DNA of 64,000 bases from Psychroflexus curvus (GCF_020164585.1 NZ_JAIQZF010000001.1:124001-188000), one strand, 5' to 3'. Shown: positions 38,557 through 48,187, numbered from the stretch's first letter. Notes: a model not told the origin generated them from the sequence alone. A program made the numbers and translations.

Positions 38557-39357
38557 ATGAATATAGCCATTATAGGAACTGGAAATCTAGGCAAGTCAAT
38601 CGCCAGAGGCTTATTAAGCACTAAGACTTTGAATGCTTTGTATTTGACTAAACGAAATTTGGATAGCATTCAAGAATTTGAAGGCATCGAAAATGTGAAG
38701 CTAACTTCAGACAATCTTGAAGCCACTAAAAACTCGGATATATTGATTTTTGCAGTCCAGCCTTCGCATTTAGAAGCAATTTTAGCTAAAATCAAGCCTG
38801 CTTTGAATGAAAAACACGTCATCATTTCAACTATAACAGGATTTGATATCGAAAAAATTGAAAACTGTATTGGGGAGCATCATCAAATTATTCGGGCTAT
38901 GCCGAATACAGCGATAGCAGTAGGCAAATCTATGACCTGCTTGTGTTGTAATGCTGAAGGGAAAAAGAGTATTGAAAATGCGAAATCCATATTCAATAGT
39001 TTAGGGCATTCTATGCTTATTCCAGAATTTCAGATGCAGGCAGCAACAGTGGTTTGTGCCAGTGGGATCGCTTTTTGGATGAGACTGGTGAGAGCGACAA
39101 CACAAGCTGCTATCCAGCTGGGTTTTGATGCAAAAGAAGCACAGGAGCTCGCGATGTACACCTGCGAGGGTGCTGCCAGTTTACTGATTACCAATGGTAA
39201 GCATCCGGAGCAGGAAATAGATCGTGTAACAACACCAAAAGGCTGCACGATTGAAGGACTAAATGAGATGGAACACAAAGGTTTGAGTTCATCTTTAATT
39301 CAAGGCATGGTGGCATCATTCAATAAAATTAAAAATATCAAAAAAGAACAGGTATGA
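38557..39357 (+). CDS. proC: pyrroline-5-carboxylate reductase
   Basis: A 266-residue NAD(P)H enzyme making proline from pyrroline-5-carboxylate. The N-terminal IAIIGTGNLGKSIARGLL is the nucleotide site; RAMPNTAIAVGKSMTCLC is the substrate-side motif. The C-terminal signature reads TTPKGCTIEGLNEME, where GGTT is commoner than KGCT. Its place inside the arginine operon ties proline to glutamate-semialdehyde chemistry. The stop overlaps the argD start by 4 bp. Confidence 0.93.
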   Translation: MNIAIIGTGNLGKSIARGLLSTKTLNALYLTKRNLDSIQEFEGIENVKLTSDNLEATKNSDILIFAVQPSHLEAILAKIKPALNEKHVIISTITGFDIEKIENCIGEHHQIIRAMPNTAIAVGKSMTCLCCNAEGKKSIENAKSIFNSLGHSMLIPEFQMQAATVVCASGIAFWMRLVRATTQAAIQLGFDAKEAQELAMYTCEGAASLLITNGKHPEQEIDRVTTPKGCTIEGLNEMEHKGLSSSLIQGMVASFNKIKNIKKEQV

Positions 39358-40502
39358 GTTTATTTGAGGTATATCCGTTATTCGATATTACACCAGTACA
39401 CGCCAATGACATGTATGTGTACGATGAAAATGAAACGGCCTATTTAGACCTATATGGCGGACATGCGGTCATCTCCATAGGGCATTCGCATCCTACATAC
39501 GTCAAAGCGATTTCCAGTCAAATTGAAAAGTTAGGATTTTACAGCAATGCGATTCAAAACCCCTTGCAGGTCAAACTAGCCGTTAAGCTGGGTCAACTGT
39601 CATCCTGTGAAGACTACCAGTTGTTTTTGTGCAGCTCTGGTGCCGAAGCCAATGAAAATGCATTGAAATTGGCGTCGTTTCATAATCAAAAATCTAGAAT
39701 TTTAGCTTTTCAAAATTCATTTCACGGGAGAACCTCAGCGGCAGTGGCTGCCACTGACAGTCCTAAAATCTGTTCAGCTTTAAACGCTCAGCAGCAAGTT
39801 GATTTTGTTGAGCTAGGCGACCTGGAAGGAGTTGAAAGGATGTTAGCCAAAAATGAAACCTGTGCAGTCATCATAGAATGCATTCAGGGTGTTGGAGGCT
39901 TAGATCAGAGCAGTACTGAATTTTATCAGGGTTTGGAAACACTTTGTAAAACCTATCATGTGGTTTTGATTGCCGATGAGGTGCAATCTGGTTTTGGTCG
40001 ATCTGGTGACTTTTTTGCCTTTCAAAAACACGGCATCACTCCAGATGTGATTTCCATAGCCAAGGGCATGGGAAATGGATTTCCTGTGGGAGGGATTTTA
40101 ATTCATCCCAGCATCAAAGCTTCTTACGGTCTGCTGGGAACCACTTTTGGTGGGAATCATTTAGCCTGTTCTGCTACTTTGGCCGTACTTGAAGTTTTAG
40201 AAAAAGAGCAGCTTATGCAAAATGTAAACGCCCGATATAAGGATTTTTTAAAGCATGCTGAATCTATTCCAGAATTAAAAAGAGTGAAAGGACGCGGACT
40301 TATGCTTGGTTTAGAGTTTGATTTTCCTGTGGCTGACTTAAGAAAAAACATGCTGTACAAGCAACACGTGTTCACAGGAAATTCTAAAAATCCTAACCTA
40401 ATAAGAATTTTACCTCCTTTAACGATTCAGGATAAACACTGGGAGGTGTTTTTTAAAGGGCTTAAAACAGAGTTGGAAAACATAAAACACGATAGCATTT
40501 AA
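39354..40502 (+). CDS. argD: acylornithine aminotransferase
   Basis: A 382-residue class III PLP aminotransferase. CSSGAEANENALKLA binds the cofactor phosphate, and the PLP lysine is in DVISIAKGMGNGFPVGG (about residue 236). IADEVQSGFGRSG is the conserved Asp region. It should transaminate N-acyl-glutamate semialdehyde to N-acylornithine. It overlaps proC by 4 bp and is followed by the transcarbamylase after 10 bp. Confidence 0.94.
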   Translation: MSLFEVYPLFDITPVHANDMYVYDENETAYLDLYGGHAVISIGHSHPTYVKAISSQIEKLGFYSNAIQNPLQVKLAVKLGQLSSCEDYQLFLCSSGAEANENALKLASFHNQKSRILAFQNSFHGRTSAAVAATDSPKICSALNAQQQVDFVELGDLEGVERMLAKNETCAVIIECIQGVGGLDQSSTEFYQGLETLCKTYHVVLIADEVQSGFGRSGDFFAFQKHGITPDVISIAKGMGNGFPVGGILIHPSIKASYGLLGTTFGGNHLACSATLAVLEVLEKEQLMQNVNARYKDFLKHAESIPELKRVKGRGLMLGLEFDFPVADLRKNMLYKQHVFTGNSKNPNLIRILPPLTIQDKHWEVFFKGLKTELENIKHDSI

Positions 40503-40512
40503 ATTTATTATT

Positions 40513-41457
40513 ATGAAAAATTATACCAGCATTTCAGTACTTTCAAATCTTGAGGAGATGATTCAATCCGCAATGCGTTTGAAGCAGAATCCGCTTCAGA
40601 ATTTAGAATTGGGAAGAGATAAAACCATGGTCATGTTGTTTTTCAATTCGAGTTTGAGGACAAGACTGAGTACAGAAAAAGCTGCCCGGCAATTGGGAAT
40701 GCATGTGAGTATCTTGAATGTTAATGAAGCCTGGCAACTGGAATTTGAAGAGGGGACGAAAATGAATATGAACACCTCAGAACACATCAAAGAAGCTGCC
40801 CGAATTCTTTCTTTATATGCAGACATCCTTGCTGTAAGAGCCTTTCCGAGCTTAAAAGACAAACAACTGGATGAGTCTGAACAGGTGTTGAAGAGTTTTG
40901 TCAAGTATGCAACTGTACCAATTATAAACATGGAAAGCGCTACCGGCCATCCTCTCCAGGCCCTGGCTGATGCCCTAACGATTACTGAACACAAATCAAC
41001 TAAAAAGCCAAAAGTAGTTTTGTCCTGGGCGCCGCATTCCAAAGCACTCCCGCAGTCAGTTCCAAACTCTTTTGTGGAAATGATGCAGCTCATGGAGGCT
41101 GATTTTAGCATTACCCATCCCAAAGGTTATGAACTCAACCCAAACATCACAAAGAATACGAAAATCAATTATAATCAGGATGAAGCTCTGGAACATGCAG
41201 ATTTTGTGTATGTCAAAAACTGGAGTAGCTACGAGCCTTATGGAAAGATTTTAAATAAGGATGAAACCTGGATGATGACCAAAGCCAAGCTAGGCAATGC
41301 TAAGTTTATGCATTGCTTACCTATAAGGCGAAATGTAGTGGCGACCGATGAAGTCATTGACCATGAAAATTCCCTGATCATTCAACAAGCCAATAACAGA
41401 ACCTTTGCAGCCCAGGCGATTCTTCAAGAGGTTTTATACGGCTTAACATCAAAATAA
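40513..41457 (+). CDS. argF': N-acylornithine transcarbamylase (ArgF' type)
   Basis: A 314-residue transcarbamylase of the acetyl/succinylornithine branch, not classical ornithine transcarbamylase. Carbamoyl-phosphate motif FFNSSLRTRLSTEKA lies at residues 43-57; ESATGHPLQALADALTI and HCLPIRRNVVATDEVI are typical of the branch. At the residue known to set specificity (Glu92 in X. campestris acetylornithine enzyme, Pro90 in B. fragilis succinylornithine enzyme) this protein has Ser89 in my by-eye alignment, which favours succinylornithine because a published E92S change had that effect. argB follows with no gap. Confidence 0.92.
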   Translation: MKNYTSISVLSNLEEMIQSAMRLKQNPLQNLELGRDKTMVMLFFNSSLRTRLSTEKAARQLGMHVSILNVNEAWQLEFEEGTKMNMNTSEHIKEAARILSLYADILAVRAFPSLKDKQLDESEQVLKSFVKYATVPIINMESATGHPLQALADALTITEHKSTKKPKVVLSWAPHSKALPQSVPNSFVEMMQLMEADFSITHPKGYELNPNITKNTKINYNQDEALEHADFVYVKNWSSYEPYGKILNKDETWMMTKAKLGNAKFMHCLPIRRNVVATDEVIDHENSLIIQQANNRTFAAQAILQEVLYGLTSK

Positions 41458-42234
41458 ATGCAAACACTCAAAATTTTTAAAATTGGCGGACAAGTCATAG
41501 ATGATGAAACGGCTTTAAGTGGTTTTCTCAAGGATTTTTCAGATATCAAAGGGCCAAAACTACTTATTCACGGCGGAGGACAGGAAGCTACAAAATTTTC
41601 TCGGCGGCTTGGGATTGAAGTCAATAAAATCGATGGCCGACGTGTTACCGATGCAGACACCTTAGATGTGATTCTGATGACGTATGCGGGATTGATCAAT
41701 ACAAAAATCGTCGCGCAACTTCAAAGCTTTAGCTGCAATGCACTTGGATTAACGGGTGCAGATGCCAACACAGTCACCTCCAAAAAAAGAGACACTTTTC
41801 CAATTGATTTTGGATTTGCAGGCGATATCGTTCAGGTCAATACAAAGGTTCTGGATGTACTGGTGAAAGAAAAGTTAACTCCTGTGTTTTGTGCCATTAC
41901 TCACGATACGCAGGGACAATTGCTGAATACCAATGCGGATACCCTGGCTTCAGAACTGGCCATAGCCTTTTCTGAAACCTACCAAACCGAATTGAATATC
42001 TGTTTTGAAAAGAGCGGTGTTTTGACAGACGTCACTGATGAAAATTCAGTTGTTGACGAATTGGATTACGACTCTTATCAGGAACTTTTGAAAGAAGGCA
42101 AAGTGGTGGAAGGCATGATTCCTAAATTGGACAATTGTTTTAGAGCTATACATCAGAAGGTTTCCAAAGTATGTATTGGTAAACCTGAAATGATTAAAAA
42201 TTCTTTATTACCACATACAAAAATTTTAAAATGA
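41458..42234 (+). CDS. argB: N-acylglutamate kinase
   Basis: A 258-residue amino-acid kinase phosphorylating N-acylglutamate. It shows IFKIGGQVIDD (residues 5-15), LLIHGGGQEATKFSRRLGI, and the substrate segment KIDGRRVTDADTLDVI. The C-terminal GKVVEGMIPKLDNCFRAI is typical. The third glycine is followed by Gln where many family members have Pro. It starts directly after the argF' stop and overlaps argE by 4 bp. Confidence 0.94.
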   Translation: MQTLKIFKIGGQVIDDETALSGFLKDFSDIKGPKLLIHGGGQEATKFSRRLGIEVNKIDGRRVTDADTLDVILMTYAGLINTKIVAQLQSFSCNALGLTGADANTVTSKKRDTFPIDFGFAGDIVQVNTKVLDVLVKEKLTPVFCAITHDTQGQLLNTNADTLASELAIAFSETYQTELNICFEKSGVLTDVTDENSVVDELDYDSYQELLKEGKVVEGMIPKLDNCFRAIHQKVSKVCIGKPEMIKNSLLPHTKILK

Positions 42235-43292
42235 TACATCAACTTCAAAAAGAGGCCATTTCATTACTGAAAGTACTGATAGAAACGCAGTCGTTTTCTT
42301 CAGAAGAAGACCAGACGGCGAAACACATTGAAAATTGGTTGAAGCAACAGCATATCCCTGTTAAACGTCAGAACAACAATGTCTGGGCTGTCAATAAATA
42401 TTTCGATGACAACAAGCCAACACTCTTGCTCAATTCACACCATGACACGGTACAGCCTAACCGGGGCTATACAAAGGAACCGTTGAGAGCTAGTGTTGAA
42501 GATAGCAAATTATTTGGCCTGGGGAGTAACGATGCCGGGGGGTGTCTGGTGTCTTTGATAGCGACCTTCACTTATTTTTATGCCAAGGAAAATCTGAATT
42601 ACAATCTGGTGTTAGTCGCATCTGCAGAAGAGGAGAGCAGCGGTCCAAACGGACTTAATAGCATGTTATCGGTTATTCCGAAAATTGATGTTGCCATTGT
42701 AGGTGAGCCTACTCAGATGCAGATGGCTGTGGCTGAAAAAGGATTATTGGTTTTTGATGGTATAGTCAAAGGAACGGCAAGTCATGCGGCGCATCCCAAC
42801 ACTGATAATCCTATTTATAAAACGGCTTCAGTATTAAAATGGTTTGAAGATTTTCAATTTGAAAAAGTATCAGATGTACTGGGACCTGTTAAAGTCACGG
42901 TAACGCAAATCAACGCAGGTATTCAGCATAATGCTGTTCCTTCAGAAGTGAAGTTGGTCGTTGATGTTCGGGTTAATGAATGCTACAGCAACGATGAAGT
43001 TGTGAAAATTCTTCAAAAGAAATCGCCTTGCGACAACCTGATACCAAGAAGTACAAGACTAAATCCGTCTAGTATTCCGGTAGAACATGACTTAGTGAAA
43101 GCAGGCTTAGCGATGGGGATGGCCACTTATGGTTCACCAACGCTTTCCGATCAGGCGTGTTTATCCTGTCCATCCCTGAAACTTGGTCCGGGGGATAGCC
43201 TCCGTTCACATTCTGCAGATGAATATATCTATGTAGAAGAGGTGGAAAAAGGAATTGAAACTTACATAAAACTTTTGGGAAAAGTTTTATAG
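42231..43292 (+). CDS. argE: M20-family deacylase, acylornithine/acylcitrulline deacetylase
   Basis: A 353-residue zinc peptidase-like amidohydrolase. Metal-site motifs are LLNSHHDTVQPNRGY, GLGSNDAGGCL and ASAEEESSGPNGL; VGEPTQMQMAVAEKG precedes the lid domain. Because the pathway uses an acylornithine transcarbamylase, the natural substrate is probably acylcitrulline rather than acylornithine. It overlaps argB by 4 bp. A 298-bp gap with an inverted repeat separates it from argH. Confidence 0.92.
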   Translation: MIHQLQKEAISLLKVLIETQSFSSEEDQTAKHIENWLKQQHIPVKRQNNNVWAVNKYFDDNKPTLLLNSHHDTVQPNRGYTKEPLRASVEDSKLFGLGSNDAGGCLVSLIATFTYFYAKENLNYNLVLVASAEEESSGPNGLNSMLSVIPKIDVAIVGEPTQMQMAVAEKGLLVFDGIVKGTASHAAHPNTDNPIYKTASVLKWFEDFQFEKVSDVLGPVKVTVTQINAGIQHNAVPSEVKLVVDVRVNECYSNDEVVKILQKKSPCDNLIPRSTRLNPSSIPVEHDLVKAGLAMGMATYGSPTLSDQACLSCPSLKLGPGDSLRSHSADEYIYVEEVEKGIETYIKLLGKVL

Positions 43293-43360
43293 AATAAAGG
43301 ATTAGAATTAAAAGAATGTAACTAATTAGTCTATTTTAAACATTGAAAATCAAAGTTTTA

Positions 43361-43470
43361 TTTCACGCGAAGTTCGCAAAGAAAAAACGCAAAGCCACGC
43401 AAATTATTGATAATCATCAATTTATAATTTTGCGTTCCTTTGCGGAAAGCTTAGCGGTCTTAGCGTGAAG
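43361..43470. repeat. 110-bp intergenic inverted-repeat element (argE-argH gap)
   Basis: TTCACGC (43362-43368) at one end pairs with GCGTGAA (43463-43469) at the other. The arms are rich in short GCAAAG/CTTTGC units (GTTCGCAAAG, AACGCAAAG, CACGCAAA against TTTTGCGTTCC, TTTGCGG, TTAGCGG, TTAGCG). The whole piece can fold into an imperfect long hairpin. I recall similar CGCAAAG-type intergenic repeats in flavobacterial genomes; only one copy is visible here. Confidence 0.7.
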
Positions 43471-43590
43471 ATATATGCAAAATGCTGATAATAAATTATT
43501 TTTACTATATGAACTTATCATATATATGCCTAAGTCAATAAATGGTAAACTAAAAACAGTAGGTAAATCTGCCTTCACAAAACAACAACT

Positions 43591-44865
43591 ATGAAACTCT
43601 GGGACAAAGGAATAGATATCGACCAAAAAATAGAACAATTTACAGTTGGTAATGATCGGGAAATCGATAGGCATATTGCTCAATACGATGTATTGGCCTC
43701 ACAGGCGCATGCAAAAATGCTTGAAAAGGTAGGCTTGATTACTTCTGATGAATTGAAACTTCTTCAAGAACAATTTGATATCATGACAAAGCAACTGGAG
43801 AACGATGCGTTTAAAATCGACGCGCAGTTTGAAGACGTGCACTCCAAAATAGAATTCGAACTTATTCAAAATCTGGGTGAGGTAGGAAAAAAGATTCATA
43901 CGGCCAGATCAAGGAACGACCAGGTTCTGGTCGCTCTGCATTTGTATTATAAAGAGCGACTTCAGGACATACGGTCAAAAGTCGGGCAGTTTTTTGACAC
44001 CTTACTTTCCTTAGCAGAAACGCATAAAGACAAAGTTTTACCTGGCTATACACACCTGCAGGTGGCCATGCCCTCTTCCTTTGGGTTGTGGTTTTCAGCA
44101 TACGCAGAACAATTGATAGATGATGTTTATCTTCTGGATGCCGCATTAAAAGTGGTGGATCAAAATCCGTTAGGGTCTGCTGCCGGCTATGGAAGTTCGT
44201 TCCCTATCGATAGAGAATTCACTACCCAAGCACTTGGCTTCTCCACCTTAAAATATAACGTGGTGGCTGCCCAGATGAGTCGAGGCAAAAGCGAGCGAAC
44301 TGTAGCCATGGCTTTGGGAAGTCTGAGCAATACCTTATCGCGCTTTGCTATGGACATTTGCTTGTATTCCAGTCAGAATTTTGATTTTATTGGCTTTCCA
44401 GATCAGCTCACCACCGGAAGCAGCATTATGCCACATAAAAAAAATCCTGATGTATTTGAGTTGATTCGAGGAAAATGCAACAGAATTCAGGCCTTGCCCT
44501 CCGAAATGATTTTGATAACCAACAACTTGCCCAGTGGTTACCACCGGGATTATCAGCTGCTTAAGGAAAATATGATTTCAGGGATTGAAACAATGACTTC
44601 TGTTTTAGAGATTTTCGATTATTCCATCACTCAAATCAAGGTCAAATCTGTTGATGTAGGTGATCCAAAATATAAGTTCATGTATTCTGTCGATAAAATC
44701 AACACACTTGTTGAGCAGGGCATTAGTTTTAGGGAAGCTTATCAGCAAATAGGAAAGCAAATTAACGAAGGTACCTACGAAGCTGGGAGTGTCAAAAACC
44801 ATTCGCACGAAGGCAGTATGGGGAATTTATGCCTGGATAAGATCAGAGAAAAATTCCCAAAATAA
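43591..44865 (+). CDS. argH: argininosuccinate lyase
   Basis: A 424-residue lyase of the fumarase/aspartase superfamily releasing arginine and fumarate. The signature GSSIMPHKKNPD contains the catalytic Ser region; HTARSRNDQVLVALHLYYKE and PGYTHLQVAMPSSFG are also conserved. The family is usually 455-470 residues, so this is a slightly short form. It completes the arginine set and is followed by a strong hairpin shared with leuB. Confidence 0.96.
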   Translation: MKLWDKGIDIDQKIEQFTVGNDREIDRHIAQYDVLASQAHAKMLEKVGLITSDELKLLQEQFDIMTKQLENDAFKIDAQFEDVHSKIEFELIQNLGEVGKKIHTARSRNDQVLVALHLYYKERLQDIRSKVGQFFDTLLSLAETHKDKVLPGYTHLQVAMPSSFGLWFSAYAEQLIDDVYLLDAALKVVDQNPLGSAAGYGSSFPIDREFTTQALGFSTLKYNVVAAQMSRGKSERTVAMALGSLSNTLSRFAMDICLYSSQNFDFIGFPDQLTTGSSIMPHKKNPDVFELIRGKCNRIQALPSEMILITNNLPSGYHRDYQLLKENMISGIETMTSVLEIFDYSITQIKVKSVDVGDPKYKFMYSVDKINTLVEQGISFREAYQQIGKQINEGTYEAGSVKNHSHEGSMGNLCLDKIREKFPK

Positions 44866-44899
44866 AACACCAGACTTGAAGGTTTCAAGCTGGTGTTTT
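44866..44899. terminator. bidirectional terminator between argH and leuB
   Basis: AACACCAG (44866-44873) pairs with CTGGTGTT (44890-44897), and inside it CTTGAA (44875-44880) pairs with TTCAAG (44884-44889) around a 3-nt loop. T residues flank it on the plus strand and AAAA before it gives a T run on the minus strand, so it can serve both convergent operons. Confidence 0.9.
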
Positions 44900-44923
44900 G
44901 TGTTAATAAATGTAAATCAAGTT

Positions 44924-46039
44924 CTAAATAATGGTCGATTGCCCGATATGAATATTAGAAAAATTATGATTGGAATCTGATGGATTACTTATAAAATCAG
45001 CGACGAAATCACCAACTTTAGAGGTGGTAATACGTTCATGTTTGACACCAAGATCTGGCGTGGTAATACCGAGTTTTAGCGATTTTTCAACACCTTCCTT
45101 AATCATTTCCGCTTCATCATATAATCCAAAATGTTCCATGAGCATAGCTGCAGAAAGAATAGCAGCAATTGGATTGGCAATCCCTTTGCCCGTCGCCTGG
45201 GGATACGATCCATGTATTGGCTCAAATAAGGCGTGTTTCGCTCCAACCGAAGCTGAAGGCAAAAGGCCAATGGAGCCACCAATTACACTGGCTTCATCAC
45301 TTATAATATCACCAAACATATTTTCGGTCAGGATCACATCAAATTGCTTAGGGTTTAAGATCATTTGCATCGCGGCATTATCCACATATAGAAAATCCAA
45401 AGTGACTTCAGGATAAGACTTAGCCAATTCAGTAACGGTTTTACGCCATAAACGAGACGTATCCAACACATTGGCCTTATCGATCAAGGTCACTTTTTTT
45501 CGTCTTCCTATCGCCGCTTTAAAAGCCAGATGAGCAATGCGCTCAATTTCAGGTGTTGAATACTCACAAAGGTCAGAAGCATAACTGCCATCCTCGGCAG
45601 TTTCCTTTTTTCCGAAATAAATTCCACCAGTCAGCTCTCTGTAAATGCTTATATCTACGCCTTTAATGATAGGTCTTTTCAAGGGTGAAAAATCCAGTAA
45701 AGCTTCAAAAGCCCTTATAGGTCTAATGTTAGCAAACAGGCTCAATTCTTTTCTCAGCTTTAGCAAGCCCTGTTCGGGACGTACATCGCCTTCCGCATTA
45801 TCGTATTTGGGATCGCCAATAGCGCCAAATAATATCGCATCACTGCTTTTACAAAGTTCCAACGTCTCGTCGGGCAGGGGAGACCCTGTTTTGTCTATGG
45901 CAATGGCTCCAACATCTGCCTGCTTGAAAGAAAATTGATGATCAAATTCAAAAGCTATTGCGTTCAGTGCCTTCATAGCTTGTTCTGTGACTTCCGGTCC
46001 AATCCCGTCTCCGGGCAATACTGCAATGTTTAATTTCAT
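44924..46039 (-). CDS. leuB: 3-isopropylmalate dehydrogenase
   Basis: A 371-residue NAD-dependent decarboxylating dehydrogenase for leucine synthesis. The N-terminal IAVLPGDGIGPEVTEQA is typical, and the substrate region LRKELSLFANIRPIRAF contains the Arg ligands. The metal-binding signature is NMFGDIISDEASVIGGSIGLLPSAS. It is the last gene of leuACDB; a 143-bp gap with a GC-rich inverted repeat separates it from leuD. Confidence 0.96.
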   Translation of the reverse strand: MKLNIAVLPGDGIGPEVTEQAMKALNAIAFEFDHQFSFKQADVGAIAIDKTGSPLPDETLELCKSSDAILFGAIGDPKYDNAEGDVRPEQGLLKLRKELSLFANIRPIRAFEALLDFSPLKRPIIKGVDISIYRELTGGIYFGKKETAEDGSYASDLCEYSTPEIERIAHLAFKAAIGRRKKVTLIDKANVLDTSRLWRKTVTELAKSYPEVTLDFLYVDNAAMQMILNPKQFDVILTENMFGDIISDEASVIGGSIGLLPSASVGAKHALFEPIHGSYPQATGKGIANPIAAILSAAMLMEHFGLYDEAEMIKEGVEKSLKLGITTPDLGVKHERITTSKVGDFVADFISNPSDSNHNFSNIHIGQSTII

Positions 46040-46079
46040 ATGTAAAGATGTATTAAATCTAAATTATTATTTGAGCGTT

Positions 46080-46119
46080 ACCCCTCCCCACCCCCAAAGC
46101 TTTGGGGATGGGGAGGGGT
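46080..46119. repeat. GC-rich 40-bp inverted repeat inside leu operon
   Basis: ACCCCTCCCCA (46080-46090) pairs with TGGGGAGGGGT (46109-46119), and the inner CCCCAAAG pairs with CTTTGGGG, with one mismatch. It is far more G+C-rich than its surroundings. It lies between leuD and leuB, so it would appear in the leu mRNA as a very stable hairpin. It looks like a dispersed intergenic repeat; only one copy is visible here. Confidence 0.8.
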
Positions 46120-46137
46120 CGCGCTTTCACTACTCGC

Positions 46138-46166
46138 TTTTTTTCTTCAGAAAAAGAAGAAAAAAG
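46138..46166. terminator. T-rich/A-rich hairpin after leuD
   Basis: TTTTTTCTTC (46139-46148) pairs with GAAGAAAAAA (46156-46165). It directly adjoins the GC-rich repeat. On the minus strand it follows leuD by about 17 bp and could act as a partial terminator between leuD and leuB, though a weak A-T stem cannot be trusted. Confidence 0.4.
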
Positions 46167-46182
46167 AGCTCAAACAAACCGT

Positions 46183-46788
46183 TCAATCGCTAACGCGTGC
46201 TAATTCTTGTTGTTTTTCGAACAGTTTAATTTCAGCCCTTTTACTCAATAAGAAATCAATGTCATCGTATCCATTCATAAGACAGGTTTTTTTGTAACTA
46301 TCTATTTCAAAATGTGCTTTATCACCTGAAGATTCAACTTTAATATACTGGTCTTCCAGGTTGACTTCAATTTTAGTTTCAGGCTGTTTTTGAACCGTGT
46401 TCAGTAAAGTGTCTAGAAATGCTGGACTGACTTGCACTGGTAACACACCATTGTTGAGGGCATTTCCTTTAAAAATATCAGCAAAAAAACTCGAGACAAT
46501 CACTTTAAAACCATAATCGCTTAGTGCCCAGGCGGCGTGTTCACGACTGGATCCACATCCGAAGTTGTGGCCAGCAATCAAAACCTCTCCGGCGTAGCGA
46601 TTATCATTTAAAACAAAATCTTCATTCAATCTACCGTCTTTATGGTACCTCCAGTCTCTAAAGAGGTTCTCTCCAAAACCCTCACGACTGGTAGCTTTTA
46701 AAAAACGCGCAGGAATAATCTGGTCTGTGTCTATATTTTCCTGTGGCAGTGGCACAGCTGTTGAGCTCAGGCTTATAAATTTCTCCAT
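46183..46788 (-). CDS. leuD: 3-isopropylmalate dehydratase, small subunit
   Basis: A 201-residue subunit that closes the aconitase-like active site. Motifs: [41 protein letters not shown] and [12 protein letters not shown]. Length is normal. It starts 1 bp after leuC, as expected for two subunits made together. Confidence 0.96.
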   Translation of the reverse strand: MEKFISLSSTAVPLPQENIDTDQIIPARFLKATSREGFGENLFRDWRYHKDGRLNEDFVLNDNRYAGEVLIAGHNFGCGSSREHAAWALSDYGFKVIVSSFFADIFKGNALNNGVLPVQVSPAFLDTLLNTVQKQPETKIEVNLEDQYIKVESSGDKAHFEIDSYKKTCLMNGYDDIDFLLSKRAEIKLFEKQQELARVSD

Positions 46789-46789
46789 C

Positions 46790-48172
46790 TTAGTTCAAAT
46801 GTTTTGTTATGTCTACTATCTTTCCCTCTATTGCTGTCGCCGCTGCCAAAAGCGGACTGGCCAGTAATGTTCTGGAACCCTGTCCCTGTCTTCCCTCAAA
46901 ATTTCTGTTGGAGGTCGATACGCAGTATTCTCCGGCTGGAATTTTATCGTCATTCATGGCCAGGCAGGCACTGCATCCGGGCTGGCGTAATTCAAATCCG
47001 GCCTCCGTAAAGATGGCTTTCAAGCCTTCAGCTTCAATTTGTTGTTCAACCTGCTTGCTTCCTGGAACCAGCCAGGCTATAACGTTTTCAGCTTTTTTCT
47101 TGCCTTTAACAAATTCAGCTGCTACTCTAAAGTCTTCAATTCTGGAATTGGTGCAGCTTCCTATAAACACGTAATTTATCGGTTTGTGAATCAGGGATTC
47201 TCCTTTTTCAAAATCCATATACTTCAATGATTTTTCAAAGGAAGCATCATCCCGATTGGGAATGTATTCACTCACTTTTATACCCATACCTGGATTGGTG
47301 CCAAAGGTGATCATCGGTTCAATATCGTCAGCTTCAAAAACGTATTCTTTATCAAATTCAGCAGTTGCATCGGTTGTTAAACTCTTCCAGTACTCAAGTT
47401 TAGATTCCCATTCATCACCTTTAGGAGCAAACTTTCTTCCTTTTACATAATCAAAAGTAGTCTGGTCTGGTGCGATCATTCCGCCACGAGCTCCCATTTC
47501 AATACTCATATTGCAAACGGTCATTCGTCCTTCCATGGACATGTTTTCAAACACATCCCCGGCATACTCGCAGAAGTAACCTGTTCCAGCATTGGTGCCA
47601 ATTTTTGAAATGATATATAAGATCACGTCTTTAGGTAACACCCCTTTTCTTAATTTTCCATTGACGCTAATTCTCATGCTTTTAGGCTTTGTAAGCAGTA
47701 AACACTGACTTGCAAACACCTGCGCGACCTGACTTGTGCCTATTCCAAAAGCAATGGTTCCAAAAGCACCATGGGTAGAGGTGTGAGAATCGCCACAAAC
47801 AATAGACATTCCAGGCTGGGTGATGCCTAGCTCTGGAGCCATGACGTGCACGATACCATTGTATTTATGACCCAATTCATACAATTGAATCCCATTCTTC
47901 TCACAATTTTCTGAAAGCTGGGTCAGTTGCTTTCGAGATAATTCATCTTTAATAGGCAGATGCTGATTTTTCGTAGGGGTATTATGATCTGCTGTAGCCA
48001 CCACCTGCTCAGGTCTAAAGAGAGGAACCTCTCTTAGTTCCAGTTCTTTAAAGGCCTGCGGACTGGTCACCTCGTGTATCAGGTGCTTGTCTATATATAA
48101 GATTTGCGGACCATTTTCTATGGTATGAACCACATGGGCGTCCCAAACTTTATCAAATAAGGTTTTACTCAT
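46790..48172 (-). CDS. leuC: 3-isopropylmalate dehydratase, large subunit
   Basis: A 460-residue iron-sulfur aconitase-family subunit. The cluster cysteines lie in [17 protein letters not shown] and [34 protein letters not shown] is the upstream signature. It catalyses isomerisation of 2- to 3-isopropylmalate with LeuD. Spacing is 15 bp from leuA and 1 bp to leuD. Confidence 0.97.
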   Translation of the reverse strand: MSKTLFDKVWDAHVVHTIENGPQILYIDKHLIHEVTSPQAFKELELREVPLFRPEQVVATADHNTPTKNQHLPIKDELSRKQLTQLSENCEKNGIQLYELGHKYNGIVHVMAPELGITQPGMSIVCGDSHTSTHGAFGTIAFGIGTSQVAQVFASQCLLLTKPKSMRISVNGKLRKGVLPKDVILYIISKIGTNAGTGYFCEYAGDVFENMSMEGRMTVCNMSIEMGARGGMIAPDQTTFDYVKGRKFAPKGDEWESKLEYWKSLTTDATAEFDKEYVFEADDIEPMITFGTNPGMGIKVSEYIPNRDDASFEKSLKYMDFEKGESLIHKPINYVFIGSCTNSRIEDFRVAAEFVKGKKKAENVIAWLVPGSKQVEQQIEAEGLKAIFTEAGFELRQPGCSACLAMNDDKIPAGEYCVSTSNRNFEGRQGQGSRTLLASPLLAAATAIEGKIVDITKHLN

Positions 48173-48187
48173 AAAACGTGTTTTGGC

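Noticed and set aside
40596-41123. A 175-codon open frame on the minus strand inside argF'
   Set aside because: Antisense to conserved catalytic motifs of the transcarbamylase, no start context and no family features.
43293-43590. A tRNA or small RNA gene in the argE-argH gap
   Set aside because: The structure is one long imperfect palindrome and does not give a cloverleaf or a CCA-ready end.
44970-45938. Plus-strand frames of 97-148 codons opposite leuB
   Set aside because: They mirror conserved leuB codons and run through no separate promoter or start signal.
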